A stretch of 64,000 nucleotides of DNA from Pseudaquabacterium pictum. Lineage in GTDB: Bacteria; Pseudomonadota; Gammaproteobacteria; Burkholderiales; Burkholderiaceae_C. Position numbers and translations under genes: made by a program. The first letter of the stretch is position 1, and each line of letters begins with the position of its first letter. The stretch is from the NCBI RefSeq assembly GCF_005403045.1, contig NZ_BJCL01000005.1, positions 124,001-188,000 of the forward strand, written 5' to 3'. Below, one piece after another: positions 27,849 through 35,929 of this stretch. A model generated the notes under the pieces. It ran no database searches and was not told the origin of the DNA. It saw nothing but the letters and a program-made list of their open reading frames with translations.

Positions 27849-27898
27849 CGGTGGGTCTCCAGGTCGTTCGGCGGTCAGGGGTGTGTCTCGCAGGCCGC

Positions 27899-27927
27899 CA
27901 CTCTAGCCGGGTCGACCTGCTAGAGTG
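27899..27927. promoter_or_regulatory. 9-bp inverted repeat between phnD-like gene and egtD (operator candidate)
   Basis: CACTCTAGC (27899-27907) and GCTAGAGTG (27919-27927) are perfect complements 11 bp apart. An inner palindrome, GGTCGACC (27910-27917), lies near the centre. The site ends 8 nt before the egtD ATG and is 50 bp from the receptor gene start. It lacks a T-run, so an operator for a dimeric regulator serving both genes is more likely than a terminator. Confidence 0.6.
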
Positions 27928-27935
27928 AATTGACG

Positions 27936-28901
27936 ATGCACAACACCCCGCAATTCATCCAGCTGCACCAGGCCGACCATGCCAGCCTGGCCGCCGAGGC
28001 CACGGCCGGGCTGCTGGCGCCAGCAGCGGCGGTGTCGCCCAAATTCTTCTATGACGCGCTGGGCTCGCGGCTGTTCGATGTCATCACCGAGCTGCCCGAG
28101 TACTACCCCACCCGCACCGAGGCCGCCATCGTCGACCAGCATGGTCCGGCCATTGCCCAGGCGGTGCTGTCGGCCTGCGGCAGCGCGCCGGTGATGGTCG
28201 ACCTGGGTGCGGGCAACTGCGCCAAGGCGGCCCGGCTATTCCCGCTGCTGGAGCCGCGCCGCTACGTGGCGGTGGACATCTCGGTGGACTACCTGCGCCA
28301 GGCCCTGCACGACCTGCAGCGGCGTCACCCGGCCATGGGCCTGGCGGGGGTGGGCCTGGACTTCTCCAGCCAGCTGCAGCTGCCCGCCGGCCTGGTCGAC
28401 GGCCCGGCGCTGGTGTTCTACCCGGGCTCGAGCATCGGCAACTTCAGCCCCGATGCGGCGCTGCAGCTGCTGCGCCAGGCACGCACCCTGGCCGCCGGCG
28501 GCGCCATGCTGATCGGCGTCGACCTGGTCAAGCCGGTGGCCCAGCTGGAGGCCGCCTACGACGACGCCCTGGGTGTCACCGCGGCCTTCAACCTGAACCT
28601 GCTGAACCACTTGAACCGCCTGCTCGGCAGCGATTTCCAGCTGCGCGACTGGCGCCATGTGGCGCTGTTCGACGCTGTGCAGTCGCGCATCGAGATGCAC
28701 CTGGCGGCGCGCCAGGCCACCACCGTGCGCTGGCCCGGCAGCGTGCGCGTGTTTGCCGCAGGCGAACGCATCCACACCGAGAACTCGTACAAGTGGACAC
28801 CCGCGGCGTTCACTGCCCTGCTGCACCGCGCCGGCTTCGCGCAGGTGCAGCACTGGACCGACCCGCAGGGCTGGTTCGGCGTCTGCCTGGCGTCTGGCTG
28901 A
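27936..28901 (+). CDS. egtD: L-histidine N(alpha)-methyltransferase
   Basis: 321 aa, the usual EgtD length. It trimethylates histidine with SAM to hercynine, the common precursor of ergothioneine and selenoneine. The SAM site is VDLGAGN (88-94). Tyr39 (FFYDALG), Tyr56 (YYPTRTE) and Glu282 (HTENSYKW) sit at the same positions as the histidine-binding residues I recall for the mycobacterial enzyme. FYPGSSIGNF is also typical. A TTG at 27930 is in frame, but the ATG at 27936 is preferred. It is convergent with senA and is the only egtD in the window. Confidence 0.96.
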   Translation: MHNTPQFIQLHQADHASLAAEATAGLLAPAAAVSPKFFYDALGSRLFDVITELPEYYPTRTEAAIVDQHGPAIAQAVLSACGSAPVMVDLGAGNCAKAARLFPLLEPRRYVAVDISVDYLRQALHDLQRRHPAMGLAGVGLDFSSQLQLPAGLVDGPALVFYPGSSIGNFSPDAALQLLRQARTLAAGGAMLIGVDLVKPVAQLEAAYDDALGVTAAFNLNLLNHLNRLLGSDFQLRDWRHVALFDAVQSRIEMHLAARQATTVRWPGSVRVFAAGERIHTENSYKWTPAAFTALLHRAGFAQVQHWTDPQGWFGVCLASG

Positions 28902-28927
28902 GCGGGCACGGGACGGCCCGGCGCTCA
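28899..28927. terminator. hairpin spanning the egtD and senA stop codons
   Basis: TGAGCG (28899-28904) pairs with CGCTCA (28922-28927), so both stop codons lie in the stem, with a further GGC/GCC pairing inside. There is no U-run. It may weakly separate the convergent genes. Confidence 0.3.
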
Positions 28928-30175
28928 CAGCGCGCAGCTGCGGAAGCCGGCCGGCACGTCGGTGCGGTGGCCCGGGAAGAAGTTGCGGTAGCGCGGATGC
29001 TTCATGCGCGGCTGCGTCATGAACGAGCCGCCGCGCAGCACCGGCCGGCCGTCGAACCAGGGCGCGGAATAGTCGCGGTACGGATGGGCACGGAAGCCGG
29101 GGTAGGGCGCGAAGCCGCTGGCCGTCCATTCCCACACATCGCCCCAGCGGAAGGCGCCAGGCTGGCTGATGGCGGCGCATTCCCATTCGGCCTCGGTGGG
29201 CAGGCGGCGGCCGGCCCAGGCGCACCAGGCAACGGCCTCGTGGGCGCTGAGGTGGCAGGCCGGTTCGGCCAGGTCCAGCGCCCGCCATTGGCCGTGCCGC
29301 CACTGTTGCCACTGGCCGTCCTGCTGCCGCAGGTGGCGCGGGGCGGCGGCACCGGTGGCCTGGCGCCAGGCCCAGCCATCTGCCGACCACAGCCGCGCAT
29401 CGGCCTGGCCGCCGCTGTCGACGAAGGGCAGGTAGTCGGCCCAGCGCAGCACCTGGGCATCGATGCGGCAGCCCGGCAGCGGCACCGGGTGGGCGCCCAG
29501 CTCGTTGTCGAAGGCGAAGCCGGCGGTGCCGTGGCCCAGCAGCCAGCTGCCGGCCGGGCAGGCCAGTGCCGGGCCGGGCGCTGGCAACTGCGGCGCCTGC
29601 CAGCGTGGATCGTCCACCGCGATGCCCAGCGCCCGTGCCATGTAGAGGCCGGCCTCGTGGTGCATGTCCTCGTGCAGCAGCGCCAGGCGGAAGAAGTACA
29701 GCCCGTCGTCACCGGCGTGGTCCAGCCGGCCGAGCAGCGACAGCGTGTCACCGAGCTGTGCTGCCAGGTCGGCACGGGTCGCGGCGGCATCGGGCAGCGG
29801 CAGCGCCCAGCGGCTGGCATGCGGCACCGCGCTGCTGTCGTACAGCGCATCGGCGCCGGCCCGCAGCGGCGCGCTGCGCGGTGCGGCCGGGTCGGCCGCG
29901 GCACCAGCCAGCCGTTGCGGGTTGCGGGCCAGCCAGTACTCCTGGAACCAGCCGATGTGGCCCAGTTCCCACAGGGGCGGGTTCAGCGTGGCCTGCTGCG
30001 GAACCTGCAGCCCCGGCAGCGCCTGCTGCAGGCGCTGGAAGTGCAGCAGGGTGTCGGCGCGGCTGGCCTGCAGTGCCGCTGCCAGCGCGGCGGCATCGCC
30101 GTGGCGCGCCACCAGCGCAGCGGGGTGGGCACCGATGGCATCCGGTGCGTGGGTGGCTATGCTGTCAGGGTGCAT
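28925..30175 (-). CDS. senA: selenoneine synthase SenA (EgtB/OvoA-like non-heme iron enzyme)
   Basis: 416 aa if it starts at the ATG at 30175 (395 aa from the GTG at 30112). It is an EgtB paralogue: the DinB-like domain supplies a His in WELGHIGWFQE (His73) and HEDMHHE (His168, His172), and the FGE-sulfatase domain has FAFDNELG, RLPTEAEWE and VWEWTASGF. The HEDMHHE motif differs from HEQQHQE of true EgtB. In the described senABC pathway this enzyme joins hercynine to a selenosugar to give selenoneine. The assignment rests on the adjacent senB and selD and on egtD next door. Its 5' end overlaps that of senB. Confidence 0.9.
   Translation of the reverse strand: MHPDSIATHAPDAIGAHPAALVARHGDAAALAAALQASRADTLLHFQRLQQALPGLQVPQQATLNPPLWELGHIGWFQEYWLARNPQRLAGAAADPAAPRSAPLRAGADALYDSSAVPHASRWALPLPDAAATRADLAAQLGDTLSLLGRLDHAGDDGLYFFRLALLHEDMHHEAGLYMARALGIAVDDPRWQAPQLPAPGPALACPAGSWLLGHGTAGFAFDNELGAHPVPLPGCRIDAQVLRWADYLPFVDSGGQADARLWSADGWAWRQATGAAAPRHLRQQDGQWQQWRHGQWRALDLAEPACHLSAHEAVAWCAWAGRRLPTEAEWECAAISQPGAFRWGDVWEWTASGFAPYPGFRAHPYRDYSAPWFDGRPVLRGGSFMTQPRMKHPRYRNFFPGHRTDVPAGFRSCAL
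30135..30163 (+). promoter_or_regulatory. possible senB promoter inside senA; senB may be leaderless
   Basis: ATGGCA (30135-30140) and TATGCT (30158-30163) are 17 bp apart, each matching 4 of 6 consensus positions. The expected start point, about 7 nt downstream, coincides with the senB GTG at 30170. No good Shine-Dalgarno precedes that codon. Confidence 0.3.
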
Positions 30176-31156
30176 CGTCGCAAACTCGTCATCGTCACAC
30201 CCGCGCTGGCCGATGCCAACAACGGCAACTGGCAGACCGCCAGGCGCTGGCGTCAGATGCTGGCGCCAGCTTACCGCGTGCGGCTGGCCGCGGCTTGGGA
30301 TGGCGGCGACGATGACCTGATGGTGGCCCTGCATGCACGCCGCTCGGCACCGTCGGTGGCGGCCTGGCGGGCGGCCCAGCCGCGGCGGCCACTGCTGCTG
30401 GTGCTGACCGGCACCGACCTGTACCGCGACATCCACGCCGACGCCGATGCCCGCCGGTCGCTGCAGACAGCCGATGCGCTGGTCGTGCTCAACGCGTTGG
30501 GCGCGCGCAGCCTGCCGGCCGATCTGCAAGCCCGCTGCCATGTCGTGCTGCAGTCCTGCCCGGCCCGCCAGCCGCTGCCGGCCAAGCCGCAGCGCCACCT
30601 GCGGGCGCTGATGGTCGGCCACCTGCGCGACGAGAAAGACCCGCTGACCTACCTGCGCGCCGCCGCCCGCCTGGCCGGCCGTGCCGACATCCGCCTCGAC
30701 CACATCGGCGGCGCGCTCGATCCGGCCCTGGGCGCGCAGGCCCGGGCGCTGGCGGCTGCCCAGCCCAGCTACCGCTGGCTCGGGGCGCTGCCGCATGCGG
30801 CCACCCGCCGGCGCATCCAGCAGGCCCATCTGCTGGTGCATCCCAGCCGCATGGAAGGCGGCGCCCATGTGGTGATCGAGGCACTGCGCAGCGGCACGCC
30901 GGTGCTGGCCTCGCGCATCGACGGCAACCTCGGCCTGCTGGGCGCCGACTGGCCGGGTCTGTTCGACCCCGGCGACGATGCCGCGCTGGCCGCCCTGCTG
31001 CAGCGCACCCGCGACGATGCCGCTATGCTCCCGGCGCTGGCCGAGCGGGCCGCGCAGCGGGCGCCGCTGTTCGCGCCCGCAGCCGAAGCCGCCACCCTGC
31101 AGGCCCTGGTGGCCGGCCTGCTGACGACGCACCCCATTCCAGGAGACCACCGATGA
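30170..31156 (+). CDS. senB: selenosugar synthase SenB (TIGR04348-type glycosyltransferase)
   Basis: 328 aa from a GTG start. It has a GT-B glycosyltransferase fold: KLVIVTPALADANNGNW at the N-terminus, a nucleotide-sugar site with HPSRMEGGAHVVIEAL, and SGTPVLASRIDGNLGLLG. In the published selenoneine route SenB uses selenophosphate and a UDP-sugar to make a seleno-sugar. An ordinary GT4 glycosyltransferase would be the alternative, but the context (senA divergent, selD overlapping by ATGA) decides. The frame is open well upstream; the GTG fits the family's start. Confidence 0.9.
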   Translation: MHRRKLVIVTPALADANNGNWQTARRWRQMLAPAYRVRLAAAWDGGDDDLMVALHARRSAPSVAAWRAAQPRRPLLLVLTGTDLYRDIHADADARRSLQTADALVVLNALGARSLPADLQARCHVVLQSCPARQPLPAKPQRHLRALMVGHLRDEKDPLTYLRAAARLAGRADIRLDHIGGALDPALGAQARALAAAQPSYRWLGALPHAATRRRIQQAHLLVHPSRMEGGAHVVIEALRSGTPVLASRIDGNLGLLGADWPGLFDPGDDAALAALLQRTRDDAAMLPALAERAAQRAPLFAPAAEAATLQALVAGLLTTHPIPGDHR

Positions 31157-32223
31157 CCACCGCCTACACCCCGCCGGCCGGCGAACCGCGCCTGACTTCG
31201 CTGTCCCATGGCGGCGGCTGCGGCTGCAAGATCGCCCCGGGCGTGCTCAGCGAGATCCTCAAGGGCACGGCTGCGCTGCCGATCCCGCCAGAGCTGATGG
31301 TGGGCATCGAGACCGCCGACGACGCTGCCGTCTACAAGCTCAACGACGAGCAGGCGCTGATCGCCACCACCGATTTCTTCATGCCCATCGTCGACGATCC
31401 GTTCGACTTCGGCCGCATCGCCGCCACCAACGCCATCAGCGACGTGTATGCGATGGGCGGCCGCCCGATCCTGGCACTGGCGCTGGTGGGCATGCCGATC
31501 AATGTGCTGAGCACGGCCACCATCGGCCGGGTGCTGGAGGGCGGCGCCTCGGTGTGCCGCACCGCGGGCATCCCGATCGCCGGCGGCCACACCATCGATT
31601 CGGTGGAAGCCATCTACGGCCTGGTGGCCCTGGGCCTGGTGCACCCCAGCCGCGTCAAGCGCAATGCCGATGCCCGTCCCGGCGACCTGCTGGTGCTGGG
31701 CAAGCCGCTGGGCGTGGGCGTGATGAGCGCGGCGCTGAAGAAGGGCGTGCTCGATGCCGCCGGCTATGCCCAGATGATCGACAACACCACCCGGCTGAAC
31801 ACCCCTGGCCCGGCGCTGGCGGCGCTGCCGGGCGTGCATGCGCTGACCGATGTCACCGGCTTCGGTCTGGCCGGCCATGCGCTGGAGCTGGCCCGCGGTG
31901 CCGGCTGCACGGTGCACATCGACTGGGCCAGCGTGCCCTTGCTGCCCGGCGTGCATGCCATGGCCGGGCAGGGCTTCGTCACCGGCGCCTCGGGCCGCAA
32001 CTGGGCCGGCTACGGCAGCGAGGTGTCGGTGGCCGCGCGGCTGGGCGATGCCGACCGCGCCCTGCTGACCGATCCGCAGACCAGCGGCGGCCTGCTGGTC
32101 TCTTGCACGCCGCAGGCCCTGCCGGCGGTGCTGGCGATCTTCCAGGAGCAGGGCTTCGGCCAGGCAGCGGTGGTCGGCCAGGTGGCTGCCGGCGGCAGCG
32201 GGCCGCGCCTGGTGGTGGGCTGA
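31153..32223 (+). CDS. selD: selenide, water dikinase (selenophosphate synthetase; SenC role)
   Basis: 356 aa. It makes selenophosphate from selenide and ATP. The active-site loop GGGCGCKIAPG has Cys23/Cys25 and the catalytic Lys26; the residue that is Sec in some homologues is Cys here. ATP-binding segments DDAAVYKL, ATTDFFMPIVDDPFDFGRIA and AGGHTID are intact. It is translationally coupled to senB, so its main product probably feeds selenosugar synthesis. No selA, selB or selU is in the window; it could also serve those pathways elsewhere. Confidence 0.96.
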   Translation: MTTAYTPPAGEPRLTSLSHGGGCGCKIAPGVLSEILKGTAALPIPPELMVGIETADDAAVYKLNDEQALIATTDFFMPIVDDPFDFGRIAATNAISDVYAMGGRPILALALVGMPINVLSTATIGRVLEGGASVCRTAGIPIAGGHTIDSVEAIYGLVALGLVHPSRVKRNADARPGDLLVLGKPLGVGVMSAALKKGVLDAAGYAQMIDNTTRLNTPGPALAALPGVHALTDVTGFGLAGHALELARGAGCTVHIDWASVPLLPGVHAMAGQGFVTGASGRNWAGYGSEVSVAARLGDADRALLTDPQTSGGLLVSCTPQALPAVLAIFQEQGFGQAAVVGQVAAGGSGPRLVVG

Positions 32224-32229
32224 CCGGCG

Positions 32230-33003
32230 GTGGACTTCCGGCACATCCGCCTGCACACCGACGGCCGTCTGGCCACGGTGCAGCTGCACCGCCCGGCCGC
32301 GCGCAATGCGATGAGCGTGGCGCTGATGCGCGAGCTGACCGCCGCCGCCCACGCCCTGGCCGAGCGCACCGACATCGATGCCGTGCTGCTGACCGGCGAT
32401 GCCACCTGCTTCACCGCCGGCGCCGACCTGAAGGACACCGCCGGCTGGGCCGATGAAAGCCTGTCGCTGGTCGAGCGGCGCGAGATCGCCGGCGTCGGCT
32501 GGCGCCTGTGCAAGGCCTGGGAGGAGCTGCCCCAGGTCACCATCGTCGCCATCGAGGGCTACGCCGTCGGTGGCGGGCTCGCGATTGCCGTGGCCTGCGA
32601 CTGGCGGGTGATGGCCGACAACGCCTTCGTCTCGCTGCCCGAGATCGCCCTGGGCATCCCGCTGACCTGGGGCGCGATCCCGCGGCTCACCGCGCTGGTG
32701 GGGCCGTCGCGGGCCAAGCGGCTGACCATCCTGTGCGAGCGCCTGGGCGCGGCCGATGCACTGGCCATGGGCCTGGTCGACGATGTCACGCCGCCCGGCG
32801 GCGCGCTGGCCAAGGCGGCTGCGCTGGCGCAGCAGGTGCTGGCCATGCCGGCAGCGGCGGTGCGCATGAGCAAGGCCACGGTCAATGCCGTGGCCACCGC
32901 CGGCCACCTGGCGGCCGGCCACATGGGGCTGGACCAGCTGATGCTGGCCGGTGCCAGCGTGGAATCGAAGGCGGCCCGGGCGGCCGCGCTGAAGCGGCGC
33001 TGA
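32230..33003 (+). CDS. enoyl-CoA hydratase/isomerase family protein
   Basis: 257 aa from a GTG start 6 nt after selD. A crotonase fold is seen: oxyanion-hole segment CFTAGADLKD and VAIEGYAVGGGLAIAVACD, and the helix IALGIPLTWGAIPRLTALVG. The glutamates of a standard hydratase are not clear, so the reaction (hydratase, isomerase or other) is unsure. Its position suggests co-transcription with senB-selD, but no selenium role is known for the family. Confidence 0.87.
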   Translation: MDFRHIRLHTDGRLATVQLHRPAARNAMSVALMRELTAAAHALAERTDIDAVLLTGDATCFTAGADLKDTAGWADESLSLVERREIAGVGWRLCKAWEELPQVTIVAIEGYAVGGGLAIAVACDWRVMADNAFVSLPEIALGIPLTWGAIPRLTALVGPSRAKRLTILCERLGAADALAMGLVDDVTPPGGALAKAAALAQQVLAMPAAAVRMSKATVNAVATAGHLAAGHMGLDQLMLAGASVESKAARAAALKRR

Positions 33004-33087
33004 AGGGGCGCTGAAGGGGCGCTGAGTCTCGGCCGGCGCCCACCGCGCCGGCAATCCTGCACTGCCGGCGGCCCGGACAATGCGCCG

Positions 33088-34005
33088 ATGCCGTCTGCCG
33101 CCCGTCCGCCCGCCGCCGCCCTGTCGGGCACCGCCTTCGCCACGCTGCTGCTGATCGCGCTGATGATGGGCGCCAACCATGTGGCGGCGCGGCTGGCCTT
33201 CAACCACGGCGTGGACGTGGCCACCGCGGTGATGTTCCGCAGCGGCATCACCGCCCTGGTGGTGGGCGCCCTGGTGCTGGCCACCGGCGTGCCGCTGGCA
33301 CTGAGCAGCCGGCAGCGCCGCGCCATGCCGGCCATCGGTCTGCTGGTGGCCGTGCAGAGCCTGTGCCTGTATTCGTCGGTGGCGCGGCTGCCGGTGGCGC
33401 TGGCGCTGCTGGCCTTCAACACCTACCCGCTGTGGACGGCGCTGTGGGCCCGGGTGGTCTACCAGCACCGGCCCGAGCCGCGGGTGCTGCGCGCCATGCC
33501 GGTGATGCTGCTGGGCCTGGCCCTGGCGCTGGATGTGTTCGGCGCCGCCTCCGGCCTGGGCGCGGCCGGCCAGTGGGCGCAGATCGGCGTGGGCGTGGCC
33601 TTTGCGCTGGCCGCAGCGGCCACCTTCGGCCTGGCCCTGGTGCTGACCCAGCACGAGGCGGCCGACCTCGATGGCCGCCTGCGCACCGCGCTGACCATGG
33701 CCCAGGTGGGCCTGCTGGCGGCCGCCGGCGTGGCCTGGCAGGGCGGCCCGCACCTGCCCGCCGATGCCGCCGGCTGGCTGGGCCTGGGCGCGCTGACCTT
33801 CCTCTACGGCACCGCCTTCACCATCATGTTCACCGTGCTGCCGCGGCTGGGCGTGGTGGGCAACTCGGCCATCATGAACGTGGAGCCGGTGTTCGCCCTG
33901 GTGCTGGCCTGGGCGCTGCTGGGTCAGCGCATCGCCGCGGTGCAGGTGGCCGGCGGCCTGCTGGTGGTGGCCACGGTCATGTGGCTGGGGCTGCGCCGCA
34001 GGTAG
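33088..34005 (+). CDS. DMT-superfamily (EamA) transporter
   Basis: 305 aa with about ten membrane helices in two EamA repeats (about 15-145 and 165-300). Conserved segments are MMGANHVAARLAF in repeat 1 and IMNVEPVFALVLAWALLGQ in repeat 2. Such transporters export metabolites or amino acids. The gene is 84 nt after the hydratase gene. The gap holds a short tandem repeat of GCTGAAGGGGC. The substrate is unknown; export of a small metabolite is the usual guess. Confidence 0.9.
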   Translation: MPSAARPPAAALSGTAFATLLLIALMMGANHVAARLAFNHGVDVATAVMFRSGITALVVGALVLATGVPLALSSRQRRAMPAIGLLVAVQSLCLYSSVARLPVALALLAFNTYPLWTALWARVVYQHRPEPRVLRAMPVMLLGLALALDVFGAASGLGAAGQWAQIGVGVAFALAAAATFGLALVLTQHEAADLDGRLRTALTMAQVGLLAAAGVAWQGGPHLPADAAGWLGLGALTFLYGTAFTIMFTVLPRLGVVGNSAIMNVEPVFALVLAWALLGQRIAAVQVAGGLLVVATVMWLGLRRR

Positions 34006-34011
34006 CCGTCG

Positions 34012-35823
34012 TCAGAACTCCACCACCTCGGCCTTCACGCCCTTGCCGGCCAGCAGCACCCGGGCGCGCTCGGCGTCGACCAGGCTGGTGAACGGCCACC
34101 AGGCGGCGCGCCACAGGCCCTGGCTCTCCAGCAGTTCGCCATGGCCGGGCGCCGAGCCGTCCATGCGGCCGGCGGCGGCCTTCATCAGCGCCAGGCTGCC
34201 GGCGGCGGTGGCGCGCTGGCGGCTGGCCGGGCCCACCACGGCGTAGACCGGGCCGGGCAGCAGGGTGGCCGGCGGATCCGGCGGCGGCTCGCCGCGCAGG
34301 CGGGCCGCTTCCACCCGGGCGAGGTACCGCTCCTCGTCGGACAGCGCCGGCCGGATGTCGGCCTGGGGTTGCGAGGCGGCAGCCTCCGGCGGCGCTGCAG
34401 CCAACATGGTGGCGCCGTCGGTGGCGCTGCTGGCGGCGCTGGCCGGCGGTTCGGCGGCGCTGGCGGCGTCGGCCAGCAGTGCCGCCGATGCCGCAGCCGA
34501 AGCGGCCGCCACCGGTGGCGCCGAGGCCGCAGCCAGCGGCGCCGAGGCCGCCGACGCGGGTGCCGCGGCCAGCGCGGCGGCATCGTCACCGGAGGGCCCA
34601 CCGTGCAGCGGCCGCAGCGTCCAGCCCAGGCCCACCAGCGCCACCGCCGCCACCAGGCCCACGCTGCCCAGCCGCGCCCGGCTGTAGGCCCGCGGGCCGA
34701 GGATGCTGCCGTCGGCGCCCACCAGCACACGGATGCGGCGGTCGCCCACGCCGATGGCCGCGGTCAGCACATGCAGCGGCAGGTCATGCGCCAGCCCCTT
34801 GCCGCGCAGGGCGGTCAGCCGGGTCCGGTCGGCGTCGATGCGGCGCTGCGGCCAGTCGGCCGGTGCCAGCGGCTGCGGCTGGCCATGGCGCTGGGCCCAG
34901 CGTGCCACCCGGCCCGGCCGCAGCGGCCAGATGAATTCCCGGCTGAAGGCGGCGCGCAGTGGCGGCAGGCCCGGTTGCCGGCCGGTCAGCAGGCGCCGCA
35001 CGGCCGCCACCAGCCGCTGCCAGCGGCTGCCGGCGGGGGGCGCGGGCAGGTCGTCCGGCAGCGGCAGGGCACCGCCGGCGGCCTGGTGCGCCGCGGCGCG
35101 GCGCGCCACCGCGCGGGCCAGTGCCGATTCGGGCACGCTGCCGTGCGGCGGTGGGTAGACCGCAGCGGGTGCCACGTCGTGCAGTACCGGCAGCGCGGCG
35201 CCAGGGGGCGGTGTCGGTTCGGCCGCATGGGCCTCGGCGAGGCTGGCGTCGGCTTCCGGGATGGCCTGCGCGGTGATCGGTGCAGCGGCCTCTGCCGCCT
35301 CGGTGGCCGCGGGTCCATCGCCTTCTGCGGGCGTGTCGGCGGCCAGGTCCGCGGGCGCGTCTGCATCCGCCACCGCGTCGCCATCGAGCAGCGGGATCAC
35401 CAGCGCGGCTTCGCCGTCCTCCGCGTCGTCAAGCGGTGCCGGCGCACCAGCCGTGGCGGCTTCGCCGCCGGTCTCTGCGCCCGCTTGCGCCGCGGCGAAC
35501 AGGTCGGCATGGTCTTCCGGCAGCATCGACTGCACGTCCAGGCCGTCAATCGGCCCCGCTTCCGGCGCTGCCGCCGGTTGCAGCCGTTGCTGGCGCTGCG
35601 CCAGCGCCTCGGCCAGCGTGGGCCCACCCGCGGGCACCGGGGCGGGCGGCGCCGCAGGCGCGGGCGCCACCGGCGCGCCCGCCAGCGGCTGGGCGCTGGC
35701 GAACGGCAGCACCACCTCGCCGATGCTGTGCACCTGCGAGGCATCGATGCGTCGTGCGAGCGGGTGGCGGTTGTGCCAGGCCACCACACGCGCCGTCAGC
35801 TCGTGGAGGCGGGGCGCTTTCAT
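34012..35823 (-). CDS. uncharacterised Ala/Pro-rich membrane protein with SPOR-like C-terminus
   Basis: 603 aa, not recognised as a known family. Residues about 1-50 are conserved-looking (LHELTARVVAWHNRHPLARR). A long low-complexity Ala/Pro/Glu region extends to about 285. A basic segment of about 285-385 follows (SREFIWPLRPGRVARWAQRH). A single membrane helix is LGSVGLVAAVALVGLGWTL (about 392-410). Another Ala/Ser-rich linker then leads to a C-terminal ~80 residues (PGPVYAVVGPASRQRATAAG, ending AERARVLLAGKGVKAEVVEF) resembling a SPOR-type peptidoglycan-binding domain. A type II protein with a large cytoplasmic N-terminus is likely. Confidence 0.75.
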   Translation of the reverse strand: MKAPRLHELTARVVAWHNRHPLARRIDASQVHSIGEVVLPFASAQPLAGAPVAPAPAAPPAPVPAGGPTLAEALAQRQQRLQPAAAPEAGPIDGLDVQSMLPEDHADLFAAAQAGAETGGEAATAGAPAPLDDAEDGEAALVIPLLDGDAVADADAPADLAADTPAEGDGPAATEAAEAAAPITAQAIPEADASLAEAHAAEPTPPPGAALPVLHDVAPAAVYPPPHGSVPESALARAVARRAAAHQAAGGALPLPDDLPAPPAGSRWQRLVAAVRRLLTGRQPGLPPLRAAFSREFIWPLRPGRVARWAQRHGQPQPLAPADWPQRRIDADRTRLTALRGKGLAHDLPLHVLTAAIGVGDRRIRVLVGADGSILGPRAYSRARLGSVGLVAAVALVGLGWTLRPLHGGPSGDDAAALAAAPASAASAPLAAASAPPVAAASAAASAALLADAASAAEPPASAASSATDGATMLAAAPPEAAASQPQADIRPALSDEERYLARVEAARLRGEPPPDPPATLLPGPVYAVVGPASRQRATAAGSLALMKAAAGRMDGSAPGHGELLESQGLWRAAWWPFTSLVDAERARVLLAGKGVKAEVVEF

Positions 35824-35838
35824 GATGTGCCCGGATTG

Positions 35839-35861
35839 TTGGCGCCACCCCGTGGCGCCAA
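35839..35861 (-). repeat. perfect 10-bp hairpin downstream of ETF-QO
   Basis: TTGGCGCCAC (35839-35848) and GTGGCGCCAA (35852-35861) are separated by CCC. An AGCCC/GGGCT stem with TT after it lies just before (35873-35890, minus strand). Together they may end ETF-QO transcription or act as a barrier. Confidence 0.45.
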
Positions 35862-35929
35862 GCCGGCATCAAAGCCCGGAAAACAGGGCTGTTCCCGCGC
35901 CAGTCCGCCCAGCAGGCGGTCTGGCCCCG

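Noticed and set aside
31153-31300. Selenocysteine codon in selD
   Set aside because: Both candidate positions read TGC (Cys), and no in-frame TGA or SECIS-like element was seen.
33000-33030. CRISPR-like or functional tandem repeat (GCTGAAGGGGC)
   Set aside because: Only about two short copies after a stop codon; simple slippage is enough to explain it.
30769-33753. 994-residue minus-strand open frame across selD and the hydratase
   Set aside because: Low-complexity Gly/His/Ala sequence opposite three real genes, without a ribosome site.
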